A stretch of DNA of 64,000 nucleotides. Origin: a virus. The notes beneath the pieces are model-generated. The model saw nothing but the letters and a program-made list of their open reading frames with translations, was not told where the DNA came from and did not search any database. The number at the start of each line of letters is the position of its first letter. Position 1 is the stretch's first letter. The translations under genes were made by a program, and so were the position numbers. The DNA is taken from positions 124,001 through 188,000 of the IMG/VR virus record IMGVR_UViG_3300028536_000014. The stretch is one strand, 5' to 3'. Below are positions 40,402 through 51,109 of the stretch, one piece after another.

Positions 40402-42015
40402 TTAAGAAAAGTTACCTAATACAAGATCGATGACGTCATTGCTAGAACTGAACGCAATTGATCCATCAACCGCAACGTAATAATCACGACTATTCAGGAG
40501 TTTCTTAAACTCCGCTTTTGAATCATCAATCATGTAACATGTTAATGAAGTTGTATCGCCATCATAATCACCACCAAGACGACCTAGGTGCTGACTAGCT
40601 GGACTTAACGCATCAAAGAAGTAATCTTCCATCTTTGGATATTCTGGTGCGATCACACCTGTTCTCTTCCATTCGTCATCGAGTTCGTATTTAACGAGTC
40701 CTGTAACTGTACTTTTTAAATAGTTGTAACTAGGATAAATACTTCCAAATCCAGTTACAGGATATCGAGTGATTGTACCGGGTGTTTCAGGTGCTATTTG
40801 AAAGACAGATAAATAGAAGAGTTCGGCATAAGTGATTGGATGAACATGTTCTTTCTTAAGGTTAACAGGAAGTTCATCGATGTTTGTAAGAAACCGATAA
40901 GTGTTATCTGGTCCATTATAAATCAAACCTAGATAATAACCACTAATCATAATTGATTCATGACGTAGATCTTTGACTTTAAAACGATGGAACTGTTTTT
41001 CCAGTCCATCATTCGTCATCCAGTCATCATAGAAACTTGGATCGATATTGACATTCACTGACTTAAGAGTTTTAGTAGAAATTAAGTTTGCTGGTGCATT
41101 TGGCCCTACAAAGATCTTTGATAGATATCCATCACGAACGAGCTGAACTGCTTTCGGAAAGATTGATCGAAGAAATTGATACAGACCTACAACATGTTGA
41201 GTCGCTGATACAAACTGCGGATCATCTCGATGTTTGACATTCTGAATATAAGGAGTGATGACATTTCGAGTTGAATTATCGATATGTCGAGCAACCCACT
41301 TTCCTTGGATCAGTTTACCTTTACCTTCCAGGATGTTAGTAATGTAATCGTAAATCTGATTCACAGCGATTTGAAGATTATATCGCATGTTATTCAAATA
41401 TTCTTCATTACTAGTAATAGAGACATTCTCGATCACATTGGAGAGTCCAATTACTTTTCGATAAAGATTATTAATCTCATCTTCAGTAGGCTTTCCATTG
41501 TCATCAATTGTGTAATCTCGAAGACCTGCAGGAAGTACTAGCAATTTATCAAATAAAGGATTCTTGCGGTACTTCTCTACCAGTTTAATATTAAACGATC
41601 GTTTTGCAGAATCACGTTCAGTAAATTTCAAAACTGGAAAGTGATCTAAGAAGAATTTATAACCTGTTTCTCCATTGATCGGATCAGACTTTATAAAATC
41701 TTTAATTTGATGATCAAAGGTTGCGTATTCACGGCCAGAAATGATCTGGCCGTATAGTTCTTTAAGATCAGTAATTGCTTTGAAATAGACTGGATGAAAG
41801 ATTGGAATTTGAAGATTAACATATCCAAAGTTTCTTGAACGACGAGCATCTCCTACTTTACCAAAAGTTTCAGTAGAGTAAAGACCGTCTGGATGAAAGT
41901 TTTTGGTCATACCGGACGTAATGTCCATAACCGATATTCGTCTTAAATTCTTAACGCTTTCATTACCTGATAACAAAAGAAGCTCGATGTTAAAGGGTGG
42001 AAAGTTCTCTAGCAT
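40402..42015 (-). CDS. RNA polymerase beta-prime subunit, N-terminal half
   Basis: 537 residues from ATG 42015, which has AAAGGA eight bases upstream; an in-frame GTG at 42042 would add nine residues. The catalytic signature NADFDGD appears as GGDYDGDTTS, with the three metal-binding Asp at about 483, 485 and 487. Earlier, DGLYSTETFGKVGDARRSRNFGYVNLQIPIFHP matches the beta-prime N-terminal DGLFCxxIFGP...GHIELAxPVxH, and KGKLIQGKWVARHIDNSTRNVITPYI matches KGKxGRFRxNLLGKRVDYSGRSVI. The zinc-binding Cys set seen in bacteria between these is absent. The chain stops just after the active site, so the C-terminal half must be another gene outside this window, as in phiKZ (gp180 plus gp80). It heads the long minus-strand operon. 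Confidence 0.87.
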   Translation of the reverse strand: MLENFPPFNIELLLLSGNESVKNLRRISVMDITSGMTKNFHPDGLYSTETFGKVGDARRSRNFGYVNLQIPIFHPVYFKAITDLKELYGQIISGREYATFDHQIKDFIKSDPINGETGYKFFLDHFPVLKFTERDSAKRSFNIKLVEKYRKNPLFDKLLVLPAGLRDYTIDDNGKPTEDEINNLYRKVIGLSNVIENVSITSNEEYLNNMRYNLQIAVNQIYDYITNILEGKGKLIQGKWVARHIDNSTRNVITPYIQNVKHRDDPQFVSATQHVVGLYQFLRSIFPKAVQLVRDGYLSKIFVGPNAPANLISTKTLKSVNVNIDPSFYDDWMTNDGLEKQFHRFKVKDLRHESIMISGYYLGLIYNGPDNTYRFLTNIDELPVNLKKEHVHPITYAELFYLSVFQIAPETPGTITRYPVTGFGSIYPSYNYLKSTVTGLVKYELDDEWKRTGVIAPEYPKMEDYFFDALSPASQHLGRLGGDYDGDTTSLTCYMIDDSKAEFKKLLNSRDYYVAVDGSIAFSSSNDVIDLVLGNFS

Positions 42016-42064
42016 GTTTGTGATCCTTTGATGGTTGTTCACCCTTTACTAGGGATAAATTTTA

Positions 42065-45000
42065 ATGGCTAAACAAAAGAAGAGTCGTATTGATAATGGA
42101 GATTTCAGGTTTGATAGTGAACTTGACTTCAATTTTGATGGTGGTTTCGATACTTTCGATACTAAGAAAGCAAGTAAGAAACGCAAACCTGTTCATGATG
42201 TTATACGTGGTACTGCTGATGCTACAAAGAGCAAACTAAAGTCAGGATCTTTCTGGAACGACTTTGCCAAGAAGGCATTACCAAAGTCTTATAGCATTAT
42301 CACTGATGAACTTAAGAAGTCAAGTGAAATTCTTTCGGAAACATATCGAGAATCAGCTCGTCTCTTAAAACCCGACTTAGCTCGTATTGGTCGGCAAGTT
42401 GATTCATTGGTTCCTGAAGAATCTCGTCGAATCAAGAAATGGACCAATAAACTCAAATCGCATCAGGAACAGAATATTTCTGCATCTGCAGAAGCATTTC
42501 AAAATCAGGCTATTACTCAAGCTCAGACAGAAATCTTTGGTCGTATGCAAGATCATACCGATGCTAAGGAAGCTAGAGATCGTGCAGAACAGCGTGTCAA
42601 AGATAAGTTAGATGCCAAACGATTCTCTGCTAATGCAAATATTCTCGGTAATATTAACGAAGGTATTCAGAGATTGGCTTCGTATACAATGTCAGTGAAC
42701 TCTTCTTATCAGAAGAAATCATTAGAACTTCAGTATCGTTCTTATTTCGTTCAAGCTGAACTTTTAAAAACTACAACGAAATATAACGAACTCTTTAAAG
42801 CCTATTTTGAGGCCATCAAGGATAATACTGCACTTCCTGACTTTGTGAAGATTACAAAATCTGAACGTTTTAGAGAAATTGCTAGAACTAATATTTATTC
42901 AGGTATTCAGCAAGGTATCTCTGGAGGTTTTAAACGAGCAACAAAACGACTGGGTGGTTATGTTAGAGGAGCTGCTGGTCGTTTAGGTGATATAACAATG
43001 GGTCTGGACTCTGTTGATATGTTAAGAGACCAGATGAAAACTGCAAAAGAAATGGGCATAGACGAGTCTATGCTTTATCATAGTTCAAATGGAATAGGTG
43101 GTGCTCTAATAGATTTCATTGCAAGCAAAGCAGGTAAGAAATTAGGGCGCTTTTTTCCACAAGGTGGGTTTGTCTCTCGTAATCTAGCACGAGGTGCAAG
43201 GTTTGTTAAAAACCCAACCCAAGGAATTGATAAACTTCAAAAATCAAAAGGCTATCAGAAATTCATAAATCAGAAAGGACCTATGGGTGACTTTGCTCGT
43301 TTTATGAATATGTTTGTTAATGATTTTAAAACTCCTAAAGAAAATGCTAACTTAACCAAGGGTGGAGATTCTGCTGGACATATGACACCACACTTCTTCA
43401 GTCAAAAAGCTCATAAGTCTTTGACTGAAGTGATTCCTGGTTATTTGGCTCGTATTCTTCAAGAAACATCAGCGATCCGAATGGGCAGTCGTAATTTAGG
43501 ACAATTGCCTACTTATGATTGGAGACGGGGTAGGTTTACAACATCAAGTAAACTTCAATCAAAAATTCGTACTGGACTTCTTGGAGTATCTTCAACAGGA
43601 GCAATGGATTATAAACTGGACCAGGTTTCAAAAGCTTTTACTGGTAATGAATTAACAGGTGATCAATCTGTTCGTGTTAAACAGTTTATACACACGATCT
43701 CAGGCAATCCTGAAATGGATTATAACTCCAATAAAGTATTTCGGAGTAAAGCATTTCTAACACTTCCTCGTGAAGATCGTCGAATGATTATTACACAGAT
43801 GAAAAAGCATCGTGGTAGTCAAGAAGCCAAAAGTGTTATTACCAACGTAATGCGTGATGTTGGTGAAACACATAGTAATCAGATAGCTGCTGCTAAGAAT
43901 ATGATGCAACAGTTAATTCAAGAAGGTCATCAAGAAGAATTAATTCGTGCTAAATTAATTAGACCCAATAAACAAGGTGGGTATGATATTAATCTTCAGA
44001 AATATAATCAACTTATTCAGTCTCGTGGAATTACAGCTAAAGGTATTGCTCCTAAGAAAGCAAGTGGTTGGATTATTCCAACGAATGAGAAAGGCGAGCA
44101 TGAGAATATCGGAGATATAGAAGGTAAAATCTACGATACAAGTAAGAAACGTTATATGCATGATCCGAATTATACACCTGATCCGGACAAGAAACCGTTC
44201 ATGACGTTTTCTGATCGTAATGCTAAAACTAATATCGGTAAAAACCGTCGTCGTGGAGTGTTAAGTCGACTGGCTCGATTGGCAACTTATAAATATCGTT
44301 ACCGTGGTGGTAACGATAAGAATCAACACCAAGGATTTATGGCTCAGGAAGTCAATAAAACTTTTGGTGATAATGCTGCTCCTGGCGGGACTGCAGTTGA
44401 CATGAGTTATATGACATCGATGAATACTGAAGGTATACAGGAACTTCATCGTGATCAACAGAAACAGATGAAAGATCCAACATCGATCGATCTGTTACGA
44501 GACATTAGTAAACGTCTTGGTGAATTAGGAGCTATCAGTAAGGTTGGTATGGGTATTGAACCTACTGGTGATTCAAAGAGTTTATTTGGCGATACCGCTA
44601 ATCTTGCAAGTCGTTATATTCGTATTTTAGCAAGTAGAGGTGCAGCTGGAACTGGACGTGCTGGTCGTTTACTATTTGGAACTGCTGGTGCTATCGGTCG
44701 TCTTGTTCGTCGTCATGGTGGAGGATTACTCTCTAATGTCGGTGATCTTGCAGGAGAATATGGTCCGTCAGTAGCACATCAAGGCATATCTGGATTAGGT
44801 CGTGGTGGTCGATTCTTACTTGGAGCGACAGGCGGTCTTTTCGGTGCAGCTGGTGGTGTTGGACGTTTAACCAGAAGAGCACTTGGCCGTTATGCTAGAC
44901 CAGCAATATCAAGTACTGCTGGGTTTATAGGTAATCATCTCTTTGACGGTTTAGGTCGAATGGGGGATTTCTTAACGGGTAGTGCTAAATTAGGAGGGCG

Positions 45001-48000
45001 TGCTCTTGGTGGTTTAGGAGGCGGTCTTCGTTCCATATTAGGAGGGTTCGGTTCAGGTAAAACGAACAAAACTCTTGAAAAGATACTTGGAATATTGAAG
45101 AAATGGGATAAGCGAGGAATGGGTGGTGGTATGAGTGGAGCATCTCCCACAACAGCTGCCGCAGCTGCGATGGATAGTGACGATACATCATCAGTAGGAG
45201 GATCTGGACAAGGTTTTGCTGCTATGGGAGCAGTTAGTTCCGGACTTCGCGGACTGCGTAATATTATCGGTGGTCCTAAAGCACAAGCTCTATTTGGACG
45301 GTTTAAAGGTCTGAAAGGTATTAAACGTTTAGGTGGTTTAGGAGGCGGACGTCTAGGCCGTTGGGGTGGTGGATTGATGAGTGGGCTAGGTTCCTTATTT
45401 GGAGCTGGAGCGTCCGATGAATCTCACGACCCATCGGACCCACAACAAGCTGCTACCAAATCACCCGGACTATTTTCTCGTCTTATGAATTCCGTTAAAC
45501 GAGTCTCTACAGGTCCGGCCGCTGAACTTAATCCAGAGGGTGAAAAAGGACGTCGTGGAGGTGATTGGCGTACTCGTCTGGAAAATATGAAAGGTGGTTT
45601 AAATAATCAAGGTCCTGCTATTATTGCGGGTCCAAGATACCAAGAAAATACTGGAGGTGGTATCTTCGGTTTACTTAAAGGTTTTACCAGTTTCTTAACA
45701 GGTAACTTAGGCAGTATCTTCAGTTTCGCTAGAGGAACGTTAGGTAAACTAGGCGGGGTTGGTGGACGACTTGCAGGTATGTTGGGTAAAACTCGTCTAG
45801 GAGCTGCTGCTGGTAATTTACTTGGAAAAGTAGGAGCCCCTGTTCGTTCAGTATTAGGACGAGTAGGCGCTAGATTAGGTCTTAGTGCGGCTGCTGATGC
45901 GGTAGGTGCTACAGCTGCAGAAGGTGCTGTTGCAGCAGGTGCTGAAGCAGTTGTAGGAGCGGGTGTAGCCGAAGCAGGTATTGGAATCGTGGGTGCTGGT
46001 TTAACAGCCTTAGGTGCGATCTTTGCTTCTCCTTTTGTCCTCGGTGCCTTAGCTGTTGGTGTAGTTGCTTATGGAGGTTATAAACTCTTTAAGTATTTAA
46101 CTCGCGACAATCTTGACGAGTTCCAGAAATTCCGGTTTATGCAATACGGCTTTGGAACTTCATCAACGGAAAGCTATAATCATAAACTAGCAAATTTGGA
46201 AAACTATCTGTTAGATGGTAAAGTCGCTTATCAACCAGCGCCTGGTTCTACAGATAAAAAGGCTTATATCTTAGGTAAAAGTGTGGTTGCTGAAGAACTC
46301 TATAAAGTCTTTGATGTTGATCCTACTAATCGAGATCAAGTCTATCCATTCCAGATCTGGCTCAAAGGACGGTTCCTTCCGTTCTTCTTAAATACCATGA
46401 CTGCATTGTATAATACAAATCAGAAAGTCAAATTAGATAAATTAGATAAATTGACTCCGGATGAGAAACTTAAATTCTTGAAGGCAGCACAGTTCGATGG
46501 TGGTCCTTATAACCTTCTTGATAGTCCTGTTCCGACAGAAGTCATTTCTCTCTCTTCTAATAAAGAGGCGGTGAATAAACAAGTTGAATTCTTAATCGGC
46601 TCGGCTTCGTATGACAAAAAGAAACAACATGCACAAGCAACGAATTTAACTAAGCAAGATAAAGCCATTCTTGCTAACAAAATGGCTGCTGAAACAGCAG
46701 CACAAACTAAGAAAGTAACTCAAGACACGCTAAACGCAGCTAAAGACAAAGTCTATCAGACACGTTTAGATACCGTTACTCAAAACGGTAATCAGGTTTC
46801 CAATAATGGTAAACTACCTAGTGTTGTTAATACTGAAGCTGAAGGTTCAGTATTAGGTAAAGGTTCTGGTGGTACCGCTCTTGATCCTAGTGCTGTAGGT
46901 GGCACAAAGGGTGGTACGTCTAACCTAACATTGGCAGCAGGTGCTATCTTAGATGGCAATGGTGCAATGAAGTATATCAAACTGAAAGATCAGTCAGTGA
47001 CTTTCGATGGCGTCAATCCATCTGTTCTTAAGAACTTTATGGGAATGGTTCAAGAGTATGGTGATGCCACAGGTAATAGTGTTCAAGTCAATTCTGCTTA
47101 TCGTAGTCTTCAAGAACAGATTGCCGAATATCAAAAGAATCCAGGTAAAGCTGCAAGACCCGGTGGAAGCATGCATGGGTTTGGTTTAGCTTTAGATGTG
47201 AATTCTAAAGATGTCGATGCATTGGAAAAGATGGGTCTTATGCGCAAGTATGGATTTACTCGTCCAGTAGGAGGAGAAACTTGGCATATAGAACCAGCTG
47301 GTGTTCAAGAAAATATTGCATTAGCAAAATCAAATCCGAATATGGCAACTCAGATGACAGACGCTTCTTTACTTAAAGGTGGTGGTGGACTTGGCTCTAT
47401 AGCTGGTAGTCCTATGGGTAAACGAGATCGTGATCTTCAAGTTGCTATTTTGAATGCGGATTCACAACCAGCGAATAATACAACTGCAGGTTCTGCAGCA
47501 GGTAAGTTATCAAATTTAACAACACCCGCTACTGTTCCTACTGCTGCTAATGATAAGACGTACAATGCGTCTTCAGCAGTTGCTAAATTAGGAAATCAAA
47601 ACCTTGCTCCAATGACTAATACGACAGGTAATAAGTCATTGAACGTAGTCAAGAATAATCAATACACCATGGATGTTTCACCGAAAACTTCTTTCGATAC
47701 TGAGAAAGGTTCTCCCAGTACTCAAGCGGGTGGAATGGGAAGTGATAATGCTGATGGTAGTAACTTTACCATGGATCGTGATGGTATCTTAAAAGCCATT
47801 GATGTTAATGCTAAGAAAGCGGGTGTGGATGGTAAACATATGCAAGTAATTGCAGCAGTTGAATCAGGTCTTGATCCTCAAGCGCGTGCTTCTTCTACAG
47901 GAGCATCAGGATTATTCCAATTCGAAGCAAGTACTTGGAATGAATCCATGCGCAAGTATGGAAGTAAATACGGTTTATCAGGTAACGAGTCTCCTAGCAA

Positions 48001-48766
48001 TATTGGAGCGAGTACCGTTCTGGCAGGCGAATATATGAAGTCGAACCTGCAAGCTGTTAAACAAGCTAATCCTCAAGCTGGAGTTGTTGATGCTTACCTT
48101 GCACATTTCTTAGGTGCAAGTGGAGCACGAACATTTCTACATTCAAATCCACAAGCGATCGGAGCACAAGTTTTCCCAGGACCTGCTAAACGTAATCCTG
48201 GCATCTTCTTTGAAGGTGGACGTGCTTTAACGATCGCAGAAATTTATACGAAGATTGGTAATCGTCTTGATACTGCCGCTAAGTCTTTTGGAATTAGTGG
48301 TGTAACGATTTCTAAATCATTCCCTAATTTACCATCAGGTCGAACCGGAATGATACCCGCTGTAGCGATGAATCAAAGCGTTGTGGGAACTTCAGCTGCT
48401 GTGTTTAGAGCACCAGCTTCTCCTGCAACTGGCGATTACCAATCTTCTCAAGGAATGACACCTGTTTATCAGCCACCGAAACAGATCGCTGCATCTTCAC
48501 CGGTTTATACTTCTAATCGGAGAGATAGTGATCGTATTGAATCGGGTCCAACACCGTTGGATAACATGGTTATCATTGCAGGAAGTACTTTAAATATTCA
48601 ACAGAAGTCGCTCGATACTATGATCGAGATCCGTGATTTAATTAAGACTTTCGTAAGTATGAAGTCTGGCTCATCAACATCACCGGTTATAGCTGCTCAA
48701 CAACCGAGTAATGCTGACGTTATTCAGCCAATGATTAATACTTCTCGTACACGAAATGTAACTTAA
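42065..48766 (+). CDS. Giant virion murein hydrolase (S74, M15 and SLT domains), 2233 aa
   Basis: Length equals phiKZ gp181 (about 2237, from memory), and its place beside the RNAP genes agrees. Residues 1-700 are helical and Lys-rich. At 716 FSDRNAKTNIGKN begins a peptidase S74-like stretch (Ser716, Asp717, then QHQGFMAQEVNKTFGD near 755). Residues about 800-1150 and 1230-1360 are Gly-rich and hydrophobic. A VanY/M15 carboxypeptidase domain has H1704 and D1711 (MHGFGLALDVN) and H1741 in WHIEP. A soluble lytic transglycosylase domain has E1933 (AAVESGLDPQARASS...GLFQF). The two hydrolases would cut peptide and glycan parts of peptidoglycan during DNA ejection. A terminator follows. Confidence 0.87.
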   Translation: MAKQKKSRIDNGDFRFDSELDFNFDGGFDTFDTKKASKKRKPVHDVIRGTADATKSKLKSGSFWNDFAKKALPKSYSIITDELKKSSEILSETYRESARLLKPDLARIGRQVDSLVPEESRRIKKWTNKLKSHQEQNISASAEAFQNQAITQAQTEIFGRMQDHTDAKEARDRAEQRVKDKLDAKRFSANANILGNINEGIQRLASYTMSVNSSYQKKSLELQYRSYFVQAELLKTTTKYNELFKAYFEAIKDNTALPDFVKITKSERFREIARTNIYSGIQQGISGGFKRATKRLGGYVRGAAGRLGDITMGLDSVDMLRDQMKTAKEMGIDESMLYHSSNGIGGALIDFIASKAGKKLGRFFPQGGFVSRNLARGARFVKNPTQGIDKLQKSKGYQKFINQKGPMGDFARFMNMFVNDFKTPKENANLTKGGDSAGHMTPHFFSQKAHKSLTEVIPGYLARILQETSAIRMGSRNLGQLPTYDWRRGRFTTSSKLQSKIRTGLLGVSSTGAMDYKLDQVSKAFTGNELTGDQSVRVKQFIHTISGNPEMDYNSNKVFRSKAFLTLPREDRRMIITQMKKHRGSQEAKSVITNVMRDVGETHSNQIAAAKNMMQQLIQEGHQEELIRAKLIRPNKQGGYDINLQKYNQLIQSRGITAKGIAPKKASGWIIPTNEKGEHENIGDIEGKIYDTSKKRYMHDPNYTPDPDKKPFMTFSDRNAKTNIGKNRRRGVLSRLARLATYKYRYRGGNDKNQHQGFMAQEVNKTFGDNAAPGGTAVDMSYMTSMNTEGIQELHRDQQKQMKDPTSIDLLRDISKRLGELGAISKVGMGIEPTGDSKSLFGDTANLASRYIRILASRGAAGTGRAGRLLFGTAGAIGRLVRRHGGGLLSNVGDLAGEYGPSVAHQGISGLGRGGRFLLGATGGLFGAAGGVGRLTRRALGRYARPAISSTAGFIGNHLFDGLGRMGDFLTGSAKLGGRALGGLGGGLRSILGGFGSGKTNKTLEKILGILKKWDKRGMGGGMSGASPTTAAAAAMDSDDTSSVGGSGQGFAAMGAVSSGLRGLRNIIGGPKAQALFGRFKGLKGIKRLGGLGGGRLGRWGGGLMSGLGSLFGAGASDESHDPSDPQQAATKSPGLFSRLMNSVKRVSTGPAAELNPEGEKGRRGGDWRTRLENMKGGLNNQGPAIIAGPRYQENTGGGIFGLLKGFTSFLTGNLGSIFSFARGTLGKLGGVGGRLAGMLGKTRLGAAAGNLLGKVGAPVRSVLGRVGARLGLSAAADAVGATAAEGAVAAGAEAVVGAGVAEAGIGIVGAGLTALGAIFASPFVLGALAVGVVAYGGYKLFKYLTRDNLDEFQKFRFMQYGFGTSSTESYNHKLANLENYLLDGKVAYQPAPGSTDKKAYILGKSVVAEELYKVFDVDPTNRDQVYPFQIWLKGRFLPFFLNTMTALYNTNQKVKLDKLDKLTPDEKLKFLKAAQFDGGPYNLLDSPVPTEVISLSSNKEAVNKQVEFLIGSASYDKKKQHAQATNLTKQDKAILANKMAAETAAQTKKVTQDTLNAAKDKVYQTRLDTVTQNGNQVSNNGKLPSVVNTEAEGSVLGKGSGGTALDPSAVGGTKGGTSNLTLAAGAILDGNGAMKYIKLKDQSVTFDGVNPSVLKNFMGMVQEYGDATGNSVQVNSAYRSLQEQIAEYQKNPGKAARPGGSMHGFGLALDVNSKDVDALEKMGLMRKYGFTRPVGGETWHIEPAGVQENIALAKSNPNMATQMTDASLLKGGGGLGSIAGSPMGKRDRDLQVAILNADSQPANNTTAGSAAGKLSNLTTPATVPTAANDKTYNASSAVAKLGNQNLAPMTNTTGNKSLNVVKNNQYTMDVSPKTSFDTEKGSPSTQAGGMGSDNADGSNFTMDRDGILKAIDVNAKKAGVDGKHMQVIAAVESGLDPQARASSTGASGLFQFEASTWNESMRKYGSKYGLSGNESPSNIGASTVLAGEYMKSNLQAVKQANPQAGVVDAYLAHFLGASGARTFLHSNPQAIGAQVFPGPAKRNPGIFFEGGRALTIAEIYTKIGNRLDTAAKSFGISGVTISKSFPNLPSGRTGMIPAVAMNQSVVGTSAAVFRAPASPATGDYQSSQGMTPVYQPPKQIAASSPVYTSNRRDSDRIESGPTPLDNMVIIAGSTLNIQQKSLDTMIEIRDLIKTFVSMKSGSSTSPVIAAQQPSNADVIQPMINTSRTRNVT

Positions 48767-48781
48767 TTGAATAATTAACAG

Positions 48782-48820
48782 AGATCGATCGCTCTTAGTG
48801 GGCGATCGATCTTTTTTTTT
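48782..48820 (+). terminator. Intrinsic terminator after the giant lysin gene
   Basis: 11-bp inverted repeat AGATCGATCGC/GCGATCGATCT with a 9-base loop, immediately followed by a run of nine T residues: a textbook rho-independent terminator. The next gene's Shine-Dalgarno lies just beyond. Confidence 0.9.
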
Positions 48821-48837
48821 TATTAAGGAGATACCTT

Positions 48838-51060
48838 TTGGCCGATACTTCTAGTAGCTCAGCAGCACCGCGTATCATTACAAATGAACAAGGGCAAATT
48901 GCACCAACACAATCTCAGTATGCGTCTGGCATTGATCCTCTTTCTAATATCTTAGATAAGTCTTGGGTGCAAAATGCATTCATGATTTCTAATGCCGGAT
49001 TTACTGATCCTAACGATGTTGAAAATCGTTACTATAGTACAGCTAACATGAAATTCACAGATACGAGATTGGGAGGTAGTATAGGAATTAATCCACGTCC
49101 ACAATTTTGTCAATACTCAGATATTCCAGTTGGTGGACGCTTAAAAGATGCTCGTAATACACCATCAATTCTTGATTTTAATGGTAATTACGGTATGGGT
49201 CGTCAATATAGTGAATTTATTGACGACGCTGCACAGCGAGTTTATATGACTTTCGGTGTTCCGCAATTCAATTCTCTCTTTCAATTCTTCTCAGCTGCTT
49301 ATGAATCCAACCAAATGACACTGGCTCGTACTGGTCGAGCTAGTTCTATATTTTATACAGCAGGTCAGTTCGTAGGTGCTGGGGCATTGCTTTATGCATT
49401 TCCTCTAATCTCAGTTGGGTTATTCTTAGGTAAACTTTATAACTTTTTTATAAGTAAACCTAAATCTAAATACTACAGTATGAAACCCACCATGTTCATG
49501 TATTGGAGTGCTGTTAATCAACTTGTTCAAGCCATGGCTATCAATCGTGGTATTCTTCCACGTATTTTAGCATCTGACGAAAAACAAAATATTGGCAGAG
49601 CTTATGTCTTAGATAATGACTTTCTTGCAGCACTTTCTGATCTTATGCCTGATGTATTTCGTGATGCTGGTTTAGGCAATTCCGATGATAAAGGAAGAGC
49701 TCCGTCATTTGACGTATATGCTATTGCTACTAGAGCACAACGAGTAGCAAACCAATTACTTACCGAAGAATACAACAAACTAGACACGAGTGACGATATT
49801 CAACACGATTTCTTAGGTTATGTTAAACAGACCATGACAGGAAATGGTGGACATTCAACAGCTATTACTAATAGTGATGGTAGTACCAGAATAGGTGCTA
49901 CTCTTGATAATTTTTCAAAGACAACTGTCTTACTTGAAAAGTTTTTTGAAACAATCACTAACATCGAAGCTTCTGTCAATACTTTTATGACTAATGATCT
50001 TGGCATAGGTATTGAAATTGATCCTCGTTCTGATACTGTTGCTAGTAAAAATAGTATTGGAGGTGATATAACAACTCCAAAACCAGGAGGTCAAGCAGAG
50101 GCTGTTGCAAACGGTCTTTTCTCTCAGATCGATGCACTTCAGCGAGATGGTGGATTATTTGCTACTTTCATTGTGGATTATACTGGCGCACAACAAGAAA
50201 GCTGGTCTAACTCAGCAACTGAATCTGAACTTCAACAGAAACTAAATGGAGCAGTATCTGGTTTCTCTGAAGCCCGATTTAGTCTTATGGAAGGAAATGT
50301 ATTAGGAAGTGCTGTAGGAAGCGTTGTAGGTGCTGCCGCAAGCGCTGTAACAGACGCTCTATCTGGTGTAGCTTCTAAGATCACTGGTGGTCTCTCAGAC
50401 ACAATACAAGGTCTTGCAGGTGCTGGCTATATAGATGTTCCTAAACACTGGAGTAGTTCATCTTTCCAGGGAACTCGTGCTAACTACACTATGCAATTAA
50501 TCTCTCCTTATGGAAACCCTATTTCACAGTTGATGGCGATGGATATTCCACTTGCTATGCTAATGGTAGCAGCACTTCCACGCTCAACAGGTAAAGCTTC
50601 TTATACTGCACCATTTCTTTGTCAGTTATACGACAGAGGTCGGTGTCAGATTCGTTTAGGTATGATTGAAAGTCTTTCCTTTACACGAGGAACTTCGCAT
50701 TTAGGGTTCTCCGATAATGGAAACGCAATGTGTATTGATGTTAACTTCAGTGTATTGGATCTTTCAAGCATTATGCACATGCCTATTTCATCAGGTTCTT
50801 TTGGTGGAATTGATATGACTATGGATGACGATAATATTTTGCAAGATTATCTTGCAGTAATTGCTGGTCAAAGTATTGAAAATCAAATCTATGCAATTCC
50901 GAAATTAAAGCTTAAAGCAGCTAAATTGATTATGAATGCATCTCGTCTAACTTCTCCAGCTTATTGGGGATTTGCTATGACTAATAATCCAGTTGCTCAT
51001 CTCATGCAGGCATTTACTCGTCAAACTGCTGTACTTGATTTCTCTGGAGCGACACAGTAA
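48838..51060 (+). CDS. Baseplate/tail-associated virion protein, 740 aa
   Basis: The start codon is TTG at 48838, seven bases after AAGGAG; no ATG fits. Residues about 170-205 are hydrophobic with small residues (FYTAGQFVGAGALLYAFPLISVGLFLG), so the protein could insert in a membrane or core. The C-terminal region (FLCQLYDRGRCQIRLGMIESLSFTRGTSHLGFSDNGNAMCIDVNFSVLDLSS, about 598-650) resembles the end of baseplate hub/tail proteins in which a LysM-like or hub beta-domain ends in DGNPMxVDVxFSxxDL. It follows the lysin gene in the virion gene block, so a tail/baseplate role is likely. Confidence 0.72.
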   Translation: MADTSSSSAAPRIITNEQGQIAPTQSQYASGIDPLSNILDKSWVQNAFMISNAGFTDPNDVENRYYSTANMKFTDTRLGGSIGINPRPQFCQYSDIPVGGRLKDARNTPSILDFNGNYGMGRQYSEFIDDAAQRVYMTFGVPQFNSLFQFFSAAYESNQMTLARTGRASSIFYTAGQFVGAGALLYAFPLISVGLFLGKLYNFFISKPKSKYYSMKPTMFMYWSAVNQLVQAMAINRGILPRILASDEKQNIGRAYVLDNDFLAALSDLMPDVFRDAGLGNSDDKGRAPSFDVYAIATRAQRVANQLLTEEYNKLDTSDDIQHDFLGYVKQTMTGNGGHSTAITNSDGSTRIGATLDNFSKTTVLLEKFFETITNIEASVNTFMTNDLGIGIEIDPRSDTVASKNSIGGDITTPKPGGQAEAVANGLFSQIDALQRDGGLFATFIVDYTGAQQESWSNSATESELQQKLNGAVSGFSEARFSLMEGNVLGSAVGSVVGAAASAVTDALSGVASKITGGLSDTIQGLAGAGYIDVPKHWSSSSFQGTRANYTMQLISPYGNPISQLMAMDIPLAMLMVAALPRSTGKASYTAPFLCQLYDRGRCQIRLGMIESLSFTRGTSHLGFSDNGNAMCIDVNFSVLDLSSIMHMPISSGSFGGIDMTMDDDNILQDYLAVIAGQSIENQIYAIPKLKLKAAKLIMNASRLTSPAYWGFAMTNNPVAHLMQAFTRQTAVLDFSGATQ

Positions 51061-51067
51061 GACAACA

Positions 51068-51102
51068 CTACACACGACCTGAAATAATCAGGTCGTGTGT
51101 AG
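51068..51102. terminator. 15-bp perfect hairpin between convergent genes
   Basis: Perfect 15-bp inverted repeat (CTACACACGACCTGA and complement, 5-base loop) between stops at 51060 and 51110. Confidence 0.68.
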
Positions 51103-51109
51103 AATTATG

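Noticed and set aside
44935-45191. Minus-strand frames over the Gly-rich part of the lysin
   Set aside because: Pro-rich translation is the complement of Gly codons; no start signals.
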